Source of the DNA: CAZTTG01 sp964615935
Lineage (GTDB): Bacteria; Planctomycetota; UBA1135; GCA-002686595
Assembly: GCA_964615935.1 (NCBI GenBank)
Contig: CAZTTG010000053.1
Coordinates: 1-41,960 of the forward strand
Direction: 5' to 3'
Length of the DNA: 41,960 nucleotides
The first letter of the stretch is position 1, and every line of letters starts with the position of its first letter. The position numbers were made by a program, and so were the translations under genes. Positions 23,645 to 33,690 of this stretch are shown in pieces. Under the pieces are notes generated by a model that searched no databases, was not told the DNA's origin, and was given only the letters and a program-made list of their open reading frames with translations.

Positions 23645-25204
23645 TCAGGCCCCCTCGGGAGGCTCGCCGGGGCGGCGGGCGCGGTCGGGATCCAGTAACC
23701 GCCCCAGGCGCTCGGGTTGCACGCGCAGATCCAGTCGTCTGCCCCCAGATAGCTCGACCAGGCCCGGGGGCGCGCCCTTGGGCTTGCGGACCTGCTTGCG
23801 CCGGCACACCCAGACGCCGGCCCGCTGGGCCCCGCGCAGGGGGGAGAAGTGGACCGCCAGGTGGGCGGCGTCGAGGACCTCCTCGGGGTCGGGCTCGGCC
23901 CCGCGCCCCAGGCGAAGGACCACGTGGCTGCCGGGCACGTCGGCGGTGTGCAGCCAGAGGTCGTTTCCCCGGGCGGCGCGGAAGGTCAAGGCGTCGTTGT
24001 CCCGCGAGTTGCGGCCCACTCGGATCTCCGAGCCTCGGCTGCCCGAGAAGCGGAGCCAGGGCACGCGCGGCGCGGGCGCCGGGCGCTTCCGCGGATCCGC
24101 CTCCTGGAGGGGATCCAGCAGCCCGGCCTCCACCGCCTCGCGGTCCAGGGCCTCCGGGTCCCCCTCGGGCTCTCCGGCCCGCTCCTGCAGGGCCTCCAGG
24201 GCCGTGCGCCGGTCGCGGGCCAGCTCCAGCTCCCGCTCGAGCGAGCCCTGGGCGCGCAGGAGCTTGTGGTAGCGAGCGAACAGGGCCTCGACGTTCTGGC
24301 TCGGGCTGCGGCGGGGATCGAGCTCGATGCGCCGGGTGCGCGGCTCGCCCTCCCCGGCGTAGTGGTCCTCGAGCTCGATCTCGGCCATTCCCCGGCCCAG
24401 CCGGTGCATGTGCGTCTTGAGCAGCTCCCCGTCCAGGCGGAGGCGCTCGGCGCCCGAGGCGGACTCCTGGCGGCGCAGGAGGCCCTTCTCGAGGTTGCGT
24501 GCGCGCTTGAGCTTGCGTCGCACCCGGTCCAGGAGCCGCCGGCGAAGCTGGCCGGCGCGGGTCCGCTCGGCCTCGCCGCCCAGGGCGGCCTCCACCCGCC
24601 ACGAGAGGGGCGCGGAGGCGGGCGCGCCTCGCGGAGGGGGCCCGGGATCGGGGAGGTGCTCGGCGAGAGGGGGGCTGGAGCTCACCGAGGCGGGGGCTCC
24701 CGGCGGCGCCCTCCAGGGCTCGCCCTCCCGCAGGCGGGGGGAGGCGCGCCGGGCGGGAGCCGGCACCAGCACATCGAGGACGAGGTCCTGGCGGTCGACG
24801 AGCACCAGGTTGGAGTGTCGGCCGCAGAGCTCGTGCACCAGGGCCCGCTCGGGTCGGTCCTCGGCCCGGAACGCCAGGCGCAGGATCCGGTCGCGGGCCA
24901 CCGGCTCGAGGCCCGTCAGGCGCGCTCCGCGCAGCTCCTCGAGCAGGCGGCGGAAGAAGGGGCCGGCCGGGCCTCGCGGGCTGTGCACGCGCGCGTGCTG
25001 GAGATGGATCCGCGGATGGTCCGGGGAGGCGGACAGCCGCAGGCGCCGCACCGGGCCCGGCTCGCTCCCGGCCGGGGCGGGCTCGGCCAGGACCAGGAGG
25101 AGGTCCCGCGGGGGCAGGGCGACGAGGTCCCGCAGGGCCAGGCCGAGGAGCAGTGGGCGGAGCTCGTCGGCGAGCTCCGCCAGGTGCGCCGCGGAGAGGC
25201 TCAG
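23645..25204 (-). CDS. rqcH: NFACT protein, RqcH-like ribosome quality control factor, CTG start
   Basis: RqcH binds stalled 50S subunits and adds alanine tails to the nascent chain. From CTG at 25204 the protein has 519 residues. NFACT-N covers about 1-150, including ELADELRPLLLG, the FF-x2-L segment and the DR pair D105/R106 equivalent to the catalytic DR of B. subtilis RqcH. A coiled coil rich in Arg/Glu spans about 210-390. The C-terminal NFACT-R domain has GRNSRDNDALTF and DLWLHTADVPGSHVVLR. The first conventional start (GTG 25051) would remove 51 conserved residues. CTG overlaps the ndk stop (CTGA) and follows a GGAGG ribosome site by seven bases. The protein is somewhat shorter than the usual 550-580. 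Confidence 0.85.
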   Translation of the reverse strand: MSLSAAHLAELADELRPLLLGLALRDLVALPPRDLLLVLAEPAPAGSEPGPVRRLRLSASPDHPRIHLQHARVHSPRGPAGPFFRRLLEELRGARLTGLEPVARDRILRLAFRAEDRPERALVHELCGRHSNLVLVDRQDLVLDVLVPAPARRASPRLREGEPWRAPPGAPASVSSSPPLAEHLPDPGPPPRGAPASAPLSWRVEAALGGEAERTRAGQLRRRLLDRVRRKLKRARNLEKGLLRRQESASGAERLRLDGELLKTHMHRLGRGMAEIELEDHYAGEGEPRTRRIELDPRRSPSQNVEALFARYHKLLRAQGSLERELELARDRRTALEALQERAGEPEGDPEALDREAVEAGLLDPLQEADPRKRPAPAPRVPWLRFSGSRGSEIRVGRNSRDNDALTFRAARGNDLWLHTADVPGSHVVLRLGRGAEPDPEEVLDAAHLAVHFSPLRGAQRAGVWVCRRKQVRKPKGAPPGLVELSGGRRLDLRVQPERLGRLLDPDRARRPGEPPEGA

Positions 25205-25668
25205 CCCTCCTCCTCCAGGTTGTAGACCCAGGGCCGCTGGCAGGGCTCCCAGTCCAGGAGCTCTCCCTCGCCGCCGAAGAACAGGGGGATCTCCCGGGCG
25301 GCGGCCTCGGGGCCGTCGGAGCCGTGGACGAGGTTGTTGGAGAAGGAGTTCCCGAAGTCGCCGCGGATCGTGCCGGGCGCGGACTTGGCGCCGTCGGTCT
25401 TGCCCATCAGGCCCCGGGTGACCTCGATGGCGTTGCGGCCCTCCAGGCAGAGGGCCACGGCCGGGGCGGAGCTCATGTACCGCACCAGGCTCTCGTAGAA
25501 GGGCTTGCCGGCGTGCTCGGCGTAGTGGCGCTCCAGGAGATCGCGGCCGAAGCGGCGCATCTGGAGGCCCACGAGCTGCAGGCCCTTCTCTTCGAAGCGG
25601 GCGATGATCTTGCCCACCAGGCTTCGGTGGACGGCGTCGGGCTTGAGCAGGACCAGCGTGCGTTCCAC
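25201..25668 (-). CDS. ndk: Nucleoside diphosphate kinase
   Basis: Ndk transfers the gamma phosphate from ATP to nucleoside diphosphates through a phosphohistidine. The 155-residue protein begins ERTLVLLKPDAV and carries the active-site H115 in NLVHGSD, with the surrounding GTIRGDFG and SNNLVHGSD motifs. It is about 12-15 residues longer than most bacterial Ndk, with a C-terminal tail ending in acidic residues. GTG 25668 has GGAG six bases upstream. The stop overlaps the CTG start of the rqcH gene. Confidence 0.96.
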   Translation of the reverse strand: MERTLVLLKPDAVHRSLVGKIIARFEEKGLQLVGLQMRRFGRDLLERHYAEHAGKPFYESLVRYMSSAPAVALCLEGRNAIEVTRGLMGKTDGAKSAPGTIRGDFGNSFSNNLVHGSDGPEAAAREIPLFFGGEGELLDWEPCQRPWVYNLEEEG

Positions 25669-25841
25669 GGGCGTCTCCGCGGGTTGGGGGGTGCCGGGCA
25701 GGTGTCCGGGGCGGGGGCGAAAGGGGCCGGGATGATATCGACGCGCGGGCCGAGGCGGAAGCGGCCGCCGGAGGCTCGACGGGGGAGCCGGAGGACCCCC
25801 GCGGAGGGGCCCGCGAGGGGCCAACAATTCCCCGGCTGAGG

Positions 25842-25869
25842 TTGACTCCCGCCCGGGCACTTCTAGATT
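25842..25869 (+). promoter_or_regulatory. Promoter of the ATP synthase operon
   Basis: TTGACT (25842-25847), a 16-base spacer and TAGATT (25864-25869) match the sigma-70 consensus at five and four of six positions. This is the best promoter in the window. The start would be near 25876, leaving a leader of about 160 bases before atpZ. Confidence 0.55.
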
Positions 25870-26001
25870 GGTTGGCCTCGATCCGCCACTGGAACGCCTG
25901 GGGCCATGGCCGTCCGGGCGGGATGGGGGCCTTTCAAAATCAATCCGTCGACCGGTCTGGACCGCTCCCCGTCGCGTCCGACCGGCTGCAGGGCTCCCGT
26001 C

Positions 26002-26020
26002 CGGCGATCGAAGATCGCCG
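26002..26020 (+). repeat. 8-bp hairpin just before atpZ
   Basis: CGGCGATC (26002-26009), loop GAA, GATCGCCG (26013-26020) form a perfect stem ending 14 bases before the atpZ ATG, where a ribosome site would be expected but none is visible. It could affect translation of the first gene of the operon. Confidence 0.4.
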
Positions 26021-26034
26021 ACCGCCAGCGCCAC

Positions 26035-26337
26035 ATGGTCCCCAACCCCTTCCGCGCTCCCGCCGAACTCCAGAAGAGCGGCTACGCGCGCTACGCGGGC
26101 TTGGGGATCCAGTTCGCCGTCACGGTCGGCGTATTCGGGGTGTTCGGCTACTGGCTGGACACGCTCCTCGGGACCCTGCCGCTGCTGCTCCTGATCCTGG
26201 TCTTCCTCGGCTTCGCCGGAGCCCTGTTCTCGCTGGTCCGCAAGGTGCCTCCGCCGACCGGCCGGAAGGCGTCCCGGTCCGCCGGGGCCCGCCCGACCGA
26301 GCCCGACGACGACCCCACGCGCCCGAACTCGGGATGA
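26035..26337 (+). CDS. atpZ: AtpZ/AtpI-family ATP synthase accessory protein
   Basis: This 100-residue membrane protein has two predicted helices (about 17-38 and 45-66) joined by the GYWLDTLLGT turn typical of the AtpZ family. A charged hydrophilic tail follows. Family members sit first in atp operons and are thought to help assembly of the Fo rotor or ion uptake. ATG 26035 gives the usual length; ATG 25906 would add 43 atypical residues. The stop overlaps the next gene (ATGA). Confidence 0.8.
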   Translation: MVPNPFRAPAELQKSGYARYAGLGIQFAVTVGVFGVFGYWLDTLLGTLPLLLLILVFLGFAGALFSLVRKVPPPTGRKASRSAGARPTEPDDDPTRPNSG

Positions 26338-26711
26338 CACCCACCACCCTCGGAACCCTCCTGCTGCTCCTCGTCGCCGCGCCCCTGGCGTGGTGGCTGG
26401 GCGGGAGCCTGGGCGTGGGCGTGCTGGCGGGGGTGTTGGCCGCGGCCTCGGTCGGCGTCGCCATGGTGATCTACCAGCGGCGCATCGCCGTCCAGCGGCC
26501 GAGCTGGATCATCCCCGCCTTCGCCCTGGCCTTCCTGGTGAAGCTCGTGGTGCTGGTGGTCCTGACCGCCGTGTTCCGCTTCGTGGACCTGCTCGCCGTG
26601 CGGGTCGACTGGCGCAGCTTCCTGATGTCCTATGCCGCAGCCGCGGTGGTCCTCCTGGCCCTCGGCACCACCGAGGCGGCCCGCGCCCTGAAGGGGGGAA
26701 ACGCCCCGTGA
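26334..26711 (+). CDS. Small membrane protein in the atpI position
   Basis: This 125-residue protein has about four hydrophobic segments (7-23, 26-46, 57-80, 94-112) and little else. It occupies the place of atpI, between atpZ and atpB, and overlaps both neighbours (ATGA and GTGA). ATP synthase protein I members are poorly conserved, so I infer the role from position and topology; it could be a lineage-specific Fo accessory protein. Confidence 0.7.
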   Translation: MTPTTLGTLLLLLVAAPLAWWLGGSLGVGVLAGVLAAASVGVAMVIYQRRIAVQRPSWIIPAFALAFLVKLVVLVVLTAVFRFVDLLAVRVDWRSFLMSYAAAAVVLLALGTTEAARALKGGNAP

Positions 26712-27712
26712 ATCTCGCCCGCCTGATTCTCGCCCCGCGCTCCCTGCTGGCCGTGGCCGTGGTGGTGATCACCTGCGTGGTGAGCACCACCTATTCTATT
26801 CACCACCACGGCAGCAACCCCTTCGAAACCCTCTACATGCACCTGATGCCGGCCCCCCTGGTGCATGACAGCGGCCTGACGCACTTCGAGCGCGGGGACT
26901 ACCTGCTGACGGTGCCGGCGCCCGTGGCCGCCCTCGCCACCAACGCCGGCGAGGTCGAGGCCGCCCGCGCGGCCGGAGCCGAGGTGCCCGCGGCCTACGT
27001 CGCCCTGACCAACCTGCAGCTGTTCCAGATCGCGGCGATCCTGCTGATCCTGATCCTCTTTTCGGGGATCCCCAAGTACCTGCGCACGGACCGGGGGGAC
27101 GCGCCCACCCGGCTGTTCGCGGGGGGCATCATCTGGGTGCGCGACGAGATGGTGTACCCGGTGATGGGCAAGGAGACCGGGCGCAAGTTCCTGCCCTACT
27201 TCGTCATCGTCTTCGCCTTCATCCTGTTCATGAACCTGAGCGGTCTGGTGCCGGGCTCGGCCACGGCCACCGCCAGCATCTTCGTGACCGGCGCCATGGC
27301 CCTGACCACCCTGCTGATCATGCTGGTGGGGGGGATGGTCGTGCAGGGGCCGGTGAAGTACTGGCTGAACCTGGTGCCCGAGGTACCCTGGGCCCTGTGG
27401 CCCATCCTCTTCCTGGTGGAGCTCATCGGCGTGGCGGTCAAGCCCTTCGCCCTGATGATCCGGCTCTTCGCCAACATGACCGGCGGCCACATGGTGGTCC
27501 TGTCCTTCATCGCCCTGATCTTCTTCCTGGCGACCAACACGGACCTCTTCGGGGCGGCGGCCCCCACCTTCGGCTGGCTGGCGTCGCCCCTCTCGGTGGG
27601 CTTCGCCGTCTTCGTGATGATCATCGAGGCCTTCGTGGCCCTGCTGCAGGCCTACATCTTCACGCAGCTCTCGATCATCTTCGTGTACGCATCCATCCAC
27701 CCCTCGCACTAG
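26708..27712 (+). CDS. atpB: F1Fo ATP synthase subunit a
   Basis: Subunit a forms the proton half-channels against the c-ring. In this 334-residue protein the essential arginine is R252 in FALMIRLFANMTGGH, and Q314 in ALLQAYIF fits the last-helix glutamine. The N-terminus has one hydrophobic helix followed by about 65 hydrophilic residues (40-105) before the core helices, longer than in E. coli (271 residues). Similar long extensions occur in Bacteroidota and planctomycetes. GTG start overlaps the previous stop (GTGA) and has a G-rich ribosome site. Confidence 0.95.
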   Translation: MNLARLILAPRSLLAVAVVVITCVVSTTYSIHHHGSNPFETLYMHLMPAPLVHDSGLTHFERGDYLLTVPAPVAALATNAGEVEAARAAGAEVPAAYVALTNLQLFQIAAILLILILFSGIPKYLRTDRGDAPTRLFAGGIIWVRDEMVYPVMGKETGRKFLPYFVIVFAFILFMNLSGLVPGSATATASIFVTGAMALTTLLIMLVGGMVVQGPVKYWLNLVPEVPWALWPILFLVELIGVAVKPFALMIRLFANMTGGHMVVLSFIALIFFLATNTDLFGAAAPTFGWLASPLSVGFAVFVMIIEAFVALLQAYIFTQLSIIFVYASIHPSH

Positions 27713-27768
27713 CGCGGGGCCCATTCCACCTCTCCTCAACCCGTAATTTCCCAGGAGAACAACGAGCG

Positions 27769-28047
27769 ATGTTCATTCCCCCGATTGAAGAGGCAGCGGA
27801 GCACGTCCAGGAGGCAGCGCAGGCGGTCAGCACCATCGGCAAGATGGGCGCGGGCATCGGCGCGGGCCTGGGCGCCATCGGCGCCGGCCTCGGCATCGGC
27901 CGCATCGGCGGCGCCGCCAACGAGGCCATCGCCCGCCAGCCCGAGGCCTCGGGTGACATCCGCGGCGGCTCGATCATCTTCGCCGCCCTCATCGAGGGCG
28001 TGGCCCTGTTCGCCGTCGTCGTCTGCCTGCTCATCGTCCTGACCTAG
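27769..28047 (+). CDS. atpE: F1Fo ATP synthase subunit c
   Basis: This 92-residue proteolipid forms the rotor ring. Helix 1 is very glycine-rich (G27 to G44, alternating glycines). The polar loop has R56-Q57-P58, and the ion-carrying carboxylate is E76 in ALIEGVALF. The residue after E76 is glycine rather than serine/threonine, which favours protons over sodium. About 22 residues precede helix 1, more than usual, and could be a leader or a short extramembrane helix. AGGAG lies 11 bases before ATG. Confidence 0.95.
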   Translation: MFIPPIEEAAEHVQEAAQAVSTIGKMGAGIGAGLGAIGAGLGIGRIGGAANEAIARQPEASGDIRGGSIIFAALIEGVALFAVVVCLLIVLT

Positions 28048-28132
28048 TCGGTCCCCGCCCAGCGGAGCCGGCGGATCGCCGCCGTGCGGCCGCCGGGCGC
28101 GTCGATCGGCATCTCGAAGCGGAGTTCACACC

Positions 28133-28684
28133 ATGCTGAACCTCCTGGCCCTGTCCGAAGGCGGTGGGTTCGACCCGATGGACCTCTCCGGAGGGGGAGG
28201 GCTGTTCTGGACCCTGGTCATCTTCATCCTGGCCCTGCCGTTCATCTGGAAGGTGGTGATCGGGCCCGTGACGGCCATGCTGGAGGAGCGCGACGAGCGC
28301 GCCGTCAGCGCCATCGCGGCGGCCGAGAAGGCCAGCGCCGATGCGGAGGCCGCGCGAGCGGAGGTCGAGGTCAAGCTCGGGGAGGCGCGGGCCGAGGCGG
28401 CCCAGCTCCTGGCCGAGGCCCGCGACCGCGCCGGGACCCGCGAGCGCGAGATGCTGGACGCCGCCGGAGAGGAAGCGCGCGCGATGGTCGAGACCGCCCG
28501 GCGCACCATCCGCGCCGAGCAGGACAAGGCCATCGCCGCCATCCGCGACCAGGTGGTCGAGCTCAGCCTGAACGCTGCCAGCAAGGTCCTCCAGCGCAAC
28601 GTCAAGACCGAGGACGACCGCGCCCTGGTGGCCGGCCTGATCCCGGCCGGGCCCCCCTCCGGGGGCGGGGAGTCCCAGGCGTGA
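28133..28684 (+). CDS. atpF: F1Fo ATP synthase subunit b
   Basis: Subunit b is the peripheral stalk. The 183-residue protein has one membrane helix (about 24-43) followed by a long, highly charged alanine-rich helix (about 50-165) expected to dimerise as a coiled coil and bind delta. GGAG lies eight bases before ATG. The stop overlaps the start of atpH (GTGA). Confidence 0.94.
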   Translation: MLNLLALSEGGGFDPMDLSGGGGLFWTLVIFILALPFIWKVVIGPVTAMLEERDERAVSAIAAAEKASADAEAARAEVEVKLGEARAEAAQLLAEARDRAGTREREMLDAAGEEARAMVETARRTIRAEQDKAIAAIRDQVVELSLNAASKVLQRNVKTEDDRALVAGLIPAGPPSGGGESQA

Positions 28685-29229
28685 AAGTCGGATCCGTAAC
28701 CGCCCGCTACGCCGAGGCCCTCTTCGAGCTGGCCCGGGAGAAGGGCGAGCTCGACCGGATCGAGCGCGACGTCGATTTCCTGGCCGGGGAGCTCTCGGTG
28801 GAATCGGTGTCGGGCTTCCTGCTGGACGCCCGCATCCCCATCGAGGAGAAGCGGGAGCGCCTGGAGTTCCTGCAGCCCCACGTTCACGAGCTCACCTACA
28901 ACTTCGTGCGGCTGCTCCTGGACAAGCGCCGGGTCGAGGTCCTGGTGGACCTGGGCGCGGCCTTCCGCCAGCGCAGCCTGGATGCGCGGGGGGCGGCCGA
29001 GGGCTGGGTGGAGTGCGCCCGTCCGCTGGCGGACGCCGACCTGCAGCAGCTCGCGGCCCATCTGGGCGCCGAGCTGGGCAAGGTGGTGCAGCTCGAGACG
29101 CGCATCGTCCCCGACCTCATCGGTGGCGCCCGCGTCTTCGTGTCCAATCGCATGATCGATCTCTCCGTCCAGGGTCGCCTGGAAGGCCTTCGTACCCACC
29201 TGAGGGACGCCCGGCTTTCAACCGGCTGA
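28681..29229 (+). CDS. atpH: F1Fo ATP synthase subunit delta
   Basis: This 182-residue protein links the top of F1 to the b stalk. It begins KVGSVTARYAEALFELAREKGELD, the usual helical N-terminal domain, and ends with the conserved IVPDLIGGARVFVSNRMIDLSVQGRLEGL segment. GTG 28681 overlaps the atpF stop, indicating coupled translation. Confidence 0.94.
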   Translation: MKVGSVTARYAEALFELAREKGELDRIERDVDFLAGELSVESVSGFLLDARIPIEEKRERLEFLQPHVHELTYNFVRLLLDKRRVEVLVDLGAAFRQRSLDARGAAEGWVECARPLADADLQQLAAHLGAELGKVVQLETRIVPDLIGGARVFVSNRMIDLSVQGRLEGLRTHLRDARLSTG

Positions 29230-29281
29230 CGGCGGCCCGAACACCGGGCCCCGCGCGGGCCCAAAAACCACAGCAGCAAAC

Positions 29282-30856
29282 ATGGACCTTCGACCCGCAG
29301 AAGTGACCTCGGTCCTCAAGAAGGAGATCGAGTCCTACGAAGGCAAGACCGAGATGCAGAGCGTCGGCACCGTCCTCTCGGTGGGGGACGGCGTGGCCCG
29401 CGTCTACGGGCTGGACGACTGCATGATGAACGAGCTGGTGGACTTCCCCGGCAGCGTTCGCGGCGTGGCGCTGAACCTCGAGGAGGACAACGTCGGCTGC
29501 GTGCTCCTGGGTGACGCCACCAAGGTGCGCGAGGGCGACACCGTTCGCTCGACCGGCCGCATCCTCTCGGTCCCCACCGGCCCGGCCCTCCTGGGCCGCG
29601 TGGTCAACGCCCTGGGCGACCCGGTGGACGGCAAGGGGCCCCTGGGGCACACCGACGCCGACCTGCGCTCGATCGAGGGGCGGGCCCCCTCGGTGGTCGA
29701 GCGCCAGCCGGTGAAGGAGCCCATGCAGACCGGCATGAAGGCCATCGACTCGATGATCCCCATCGGCCGCGGCCAGCGGGAGCTGATCATCGGCGACCGC
29801 CAGACCGGAAAGTCGGCGCTCCTGGTGGACACCATCATCAACCAGAAGGGCAGCGGCGGCGGGGACCTCGACGACCCCGAGCAGGTCATCTGCATCTACG
29901 TCGCCATCGGCCAGAAGCAGTCGACCGTGGTGGACATCGTACGGCGCCTGGAGGGCGCCGGGGCCATGTCCTACACGACGGTGGTGCTGGCCTCGGCCAT
30001 CGACGAGGCCTCCATGCAGTACCTCGCCGCCTACAGCGGCTGCTCCATGGGCGAGCGCTTCCGCGACGAGGGCCGCCACGTGGTGGTGATGTACGACGAC
30101 CTGTACAAGCAGGCGCTGGCCTACCGGCAGGTGATGCTGCTGCTGCGCCGCCCGCCCGGCCGCGAGGCCTTCCCGGGCGACGTCTTCAACCTGCACAGCC
30201 GCCTCCTGGAGCGGGCCGCCAAGCTCTCCGACGACGCCCCCAAGGTCAACCCGGTCTACAAGGCCGGCGGCGGCTCGCTGACCGCCCTGCCGGTGGTGGA
30301 GACCCAGGAGGGCGACGTCTCGGCCTACATCCCCACCAACGTGATCTCGATCACCGACGGCCAGATCTTCCTGGAGTCGGGGCTGTTCAACTCCGGGGTG
30401 CGTCCGGCGGTCAACGCCGGCATCTCGGTGTCGCGTGTGGGCGGCAACGCCCAGCTGCCGCCCATGAAGAAGACCGCCGGCTCGCTGCGCCTCGACCTGG
30501 CGCAGTACCGCGAGCTGCAGGCCTTCGCCCAGTTCGGCTCCGATCTCGACAAGGCCACCCAGGCCAAGCTGAGGCGGGGCGAGCGCCTGGTGGAGGTGCT
30601 CAAGCAGGCCCAGTACGTGCCCATGGACGTGGCCCAGCAGGTCATGATCATCTACGCCGGCACCTCCGGAGGCCTGGACGACCTGCCGGCCAAGCAGGTG
30701 GCCGAGTTCGAGAGGGAGTTCCTGGCCCACGTGGAGGACACCCACCCGGATGTGGGAGACCAGATCAAGGCCGCTTCCAAGGACATCCCCGACGAGGTCA
30801 AGAAGATCCTCGACGAAGCCATCGCGGCCGTGAAGGCCCGCATCACCGCCAGCTGA
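29282..30856 (+). CDS. atpA: F1Fo ATP synthase subunit alpha
   Basis: Alpha is the non-catalytic nucleotide-binding subunit of F1. The 524-residue protein shows the P-loop GDRQTGKS (171-178) and the arginine finger R385 in VSRVGGNAQ, which completes the catalytic site of beta. The length is normal. The 52-base gap after atpH carries no obvious promoter, and the ribosome site is weak. Confidence 0.98.
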   Translation: MDLRPAEVTSVLKKEIESYEGKTEMQSVGTVLSVGDGVARVYGLDDCMMNELVDFPGSVRGVALNLEEDNVGCVLLGDATKVREGDTVRSTGRILSVPTGPALLGRVVNALGDPVDGKGPLGHTDADLRSIEGRAPSVVERQPVKEPMQTGMKAIDSMIPIGRGQRELIIGDRQTGKSALLVDTIINQKGSGGGDLDDPEQVICIYVAIGQKQSTVVDIVRRLEGAGAMSYTTVVLASAIDEASMQYLAAYSGCSMGERFRDEGRHVVVMYDDLYKQALAYRQVMLLLRRPPGREAFPGDVFNLHSRLLERAAKLSDDAPKVNPVYKAGGGSLTALPVVETQEGDVSAYIPTNVISITDGQIFLESGLFNSGVRPAVNAGISVSRVGGNAQLPPMKKTAGSLRLDLAQYRELQAFAQFGSDLDKATQAKLRRGERLVEVLKQAQYVPMDVAQQVMIIYAGTSGGLDDLPAKQVAEFEREFLAHVEDTHPDVGDQIKAASKDIPDEVKKILDEAIAAVKARITAS

Positions 30857-30872
30857 GGGAGCGAGCGGAGGC

Positions 30873-31751
30873 ATGTCAGGAATCAAGGAGCTTCGCCAGC
30901 GGATCACCTCCGTCGGCAACATCAAGCAGATCACCCGGGCGATGGAGATGGTCGCCACGACCAAGCTCCGCCGCTTCCAGGACCGGGCCGTCTCCTCGCG
31001 CCCCTACACCGAGGAGATCTCCGGCCTGGTCGGCCGCCTGGCGGGAGTGCTGGAGGACGTCGAGAGCCGCCCCCTGTTCAGCCCCGGCGGCGGGGACGCC
31101 GTCCTGGCCCTGGTGGTGGGCTCCGATCGGGGCCTGTGCGGCGCCTACAACTCCAACGTCTTCCGCTCGCTGGAGGACTGGCGCGAGCGGCAGGAGGGGC
31201 GCGATCTGCGCTTCTTCGCCTACGGCCGCAAGGCCTACCACTACATGGGCAAGCGCGGCTTCCAGATCGAGCAGTACCTGACCGAGCCGCCGCTGGAGGC
31301 CATCGACTACCGCAACGCCGCCATCACCGCCCGGATGCTCACCGACGAGTTCCTCTCGGGCAAGTACTCACAGGTGTGGATGCTCTACACCGCCTTCGAG
31401 TCGATGGCGCGCTACGTCCCCACCTGGCTGCAGTTCCTGCCCATCCAGGCTTCGGCCCTGGGCGGCGGCGAGGCCGCCCCCGGGCACGCGATCGGCGACC
31501 TCCTCCTGGAGCCCGACGCCAATACCATCTTCGATCGGCTGGTGCCGCGCTACCTGGAGACGCGCATCTACAACGCCCTCCTGGAGGCCCTGACCTCCGA
31601 GTACGCCAGCCGCCGATTCGCCATGAAGAACGCCACCGACGCGGCCACCGACATGCAGCACGTGCTGCAGGGCATCTACAACCGCGTCCGGCAGGAGAGC
31701 ATCACCAAGGAGCTGCTCGACATCGTCGGCGGCGCCGAGGCCCTGAGATAG
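30873..31751 (+). CDS. atpG: F1Fo ATP synthase subunit gamma
   Basis: This 292-residue protein is the central rotor shaft. The N-terminal helix ELRQRITSVGNIKQITRAMEMVATTKLRR and the C-terminal helix (MKNATDAATDMQ) form the coiled coil. The middle contains GSDRGLCGAYN, a family hallmark. No extra inhibitory insertion like that of chloroplast gamma is seen. It lies 16 bases after atpA. Confidence 0.97.
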   Translation: MSGIKELRQRITSVGNIKQITRAMEMVATTKLRRFQDRAVSSRPYTEEISGLVGRLAGVLEDVESRPLFSPGGGDAVLALVVGSDRGLCGAYNSNVFRSLEDWRERQEGRDLRFFAYGRKAYHYMGKRGFQIEQYLTEPPLEAIDYRNAAITARMLTDEFLSGKYSQVWMLYTAFESMARYVPTWLQFLPIQASALGGGEAAPGHAIGDLLLEPDANTIFDRLVPRYLETRIYNALLEALTSEYASRRFAMKNATDAATDMQHVLQGIYNRVRQESITKELLDIVGGAEALR

Positions 31752-31781
31752 CCCGATCCCACCCCCCTCCTCGATACTCCC

Positions 31782-33230
<1,449 letters not shown>

Positions 33231-33237
33231 GCCTCCC

Positions 33238-33681
33238 ATGGTCGCACCCATCACCCTGCGGGTCATCACGCCGGAGAAGATCGTGGTCGACGCGACCGCC
33301 GGCATCGTGCGCCTGCCGGCGCTGGACGGCTCCATGGGCGTGCTGGCCCGACACGCGCCCATGGCGACCGCCCTGGGCACCGGCGTGCTCTCCTTCACCC
33401 CGGTGGACGCGGACGGCTCGCGGGAGGGCGAGGAGCAGGTGCTCTTCGTCTCCGGTGGCTTCGCCGAGGTCCGCGAGAACACCGTGCGGGTGGTGACCGA
33501 GTCCAGCGAGCGGGCCACCGACATCGACCTCGAGCGCGCCCAGGCCGCCGAGGAGCGGGCCCGCCAGATCATCACCGAGCGCATCCCCGATCTCGACCTG
33601 CAGCGCGCCCAGGCCGCCCTCGCGCGGGCGGTCCTGCGCCTGAGAATCGCCCGGCGCCGCGGACGCGGCCGGTCGCGATAA
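33238..33681 (+). CDS. atpC: F1Fo ATP synthase subunit epsilon
   Basis: This 147-residue protein has the N-terminal beta-sandwich (about 1-95, with LRVITPEKIVVD and LDGSMGVLARHAPM) and two C-terminal helices that in other bacteria regulate ATP hydrolysis. The extreme C-terminus is arginine-rich (RRRGRGRSR), which is unusual. It ends the atp genes; aspS begins nine bases later. Confidence 0.94.
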   Translation: MVAPITLRVITPEKIVVDATAGIVRLPALDGSMGVLARHAPMATALGTGVLSFTPVDADGSREGEEQVLFVSGGFAEVRENTVRVVTESSERATDIDLERAQAAEERARQIITERIPDLDLQRAQAALARAVLRLRIARRRGRGRSR

Positions 33682-33690
33682 GCTATCGGC

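Larger units (their letters stand above)
25669..26034. promoter_or_regulatory. Divergent intergenic region between ndk and the atp operon
   Basis: These 366 bases hold no gene I can support. A reading frame in phase with atpZ opens at ATG 25906 but encodes no family-like sequence before residue 44. Minus strand: TATCAT (25737-25732) is a good -10 box for ndk. Plus strand: the atp promoter (25842-25869) and a leader of about 160 bases ending in a hairpin. Confidence 0.45.

Noticed and set aside
25906..26034. Start of atpZ at ATG 25906
   Set aside because: It adds 43 residues unlike the family, overlaps the presumed leader hairpin and has no ribosome site.
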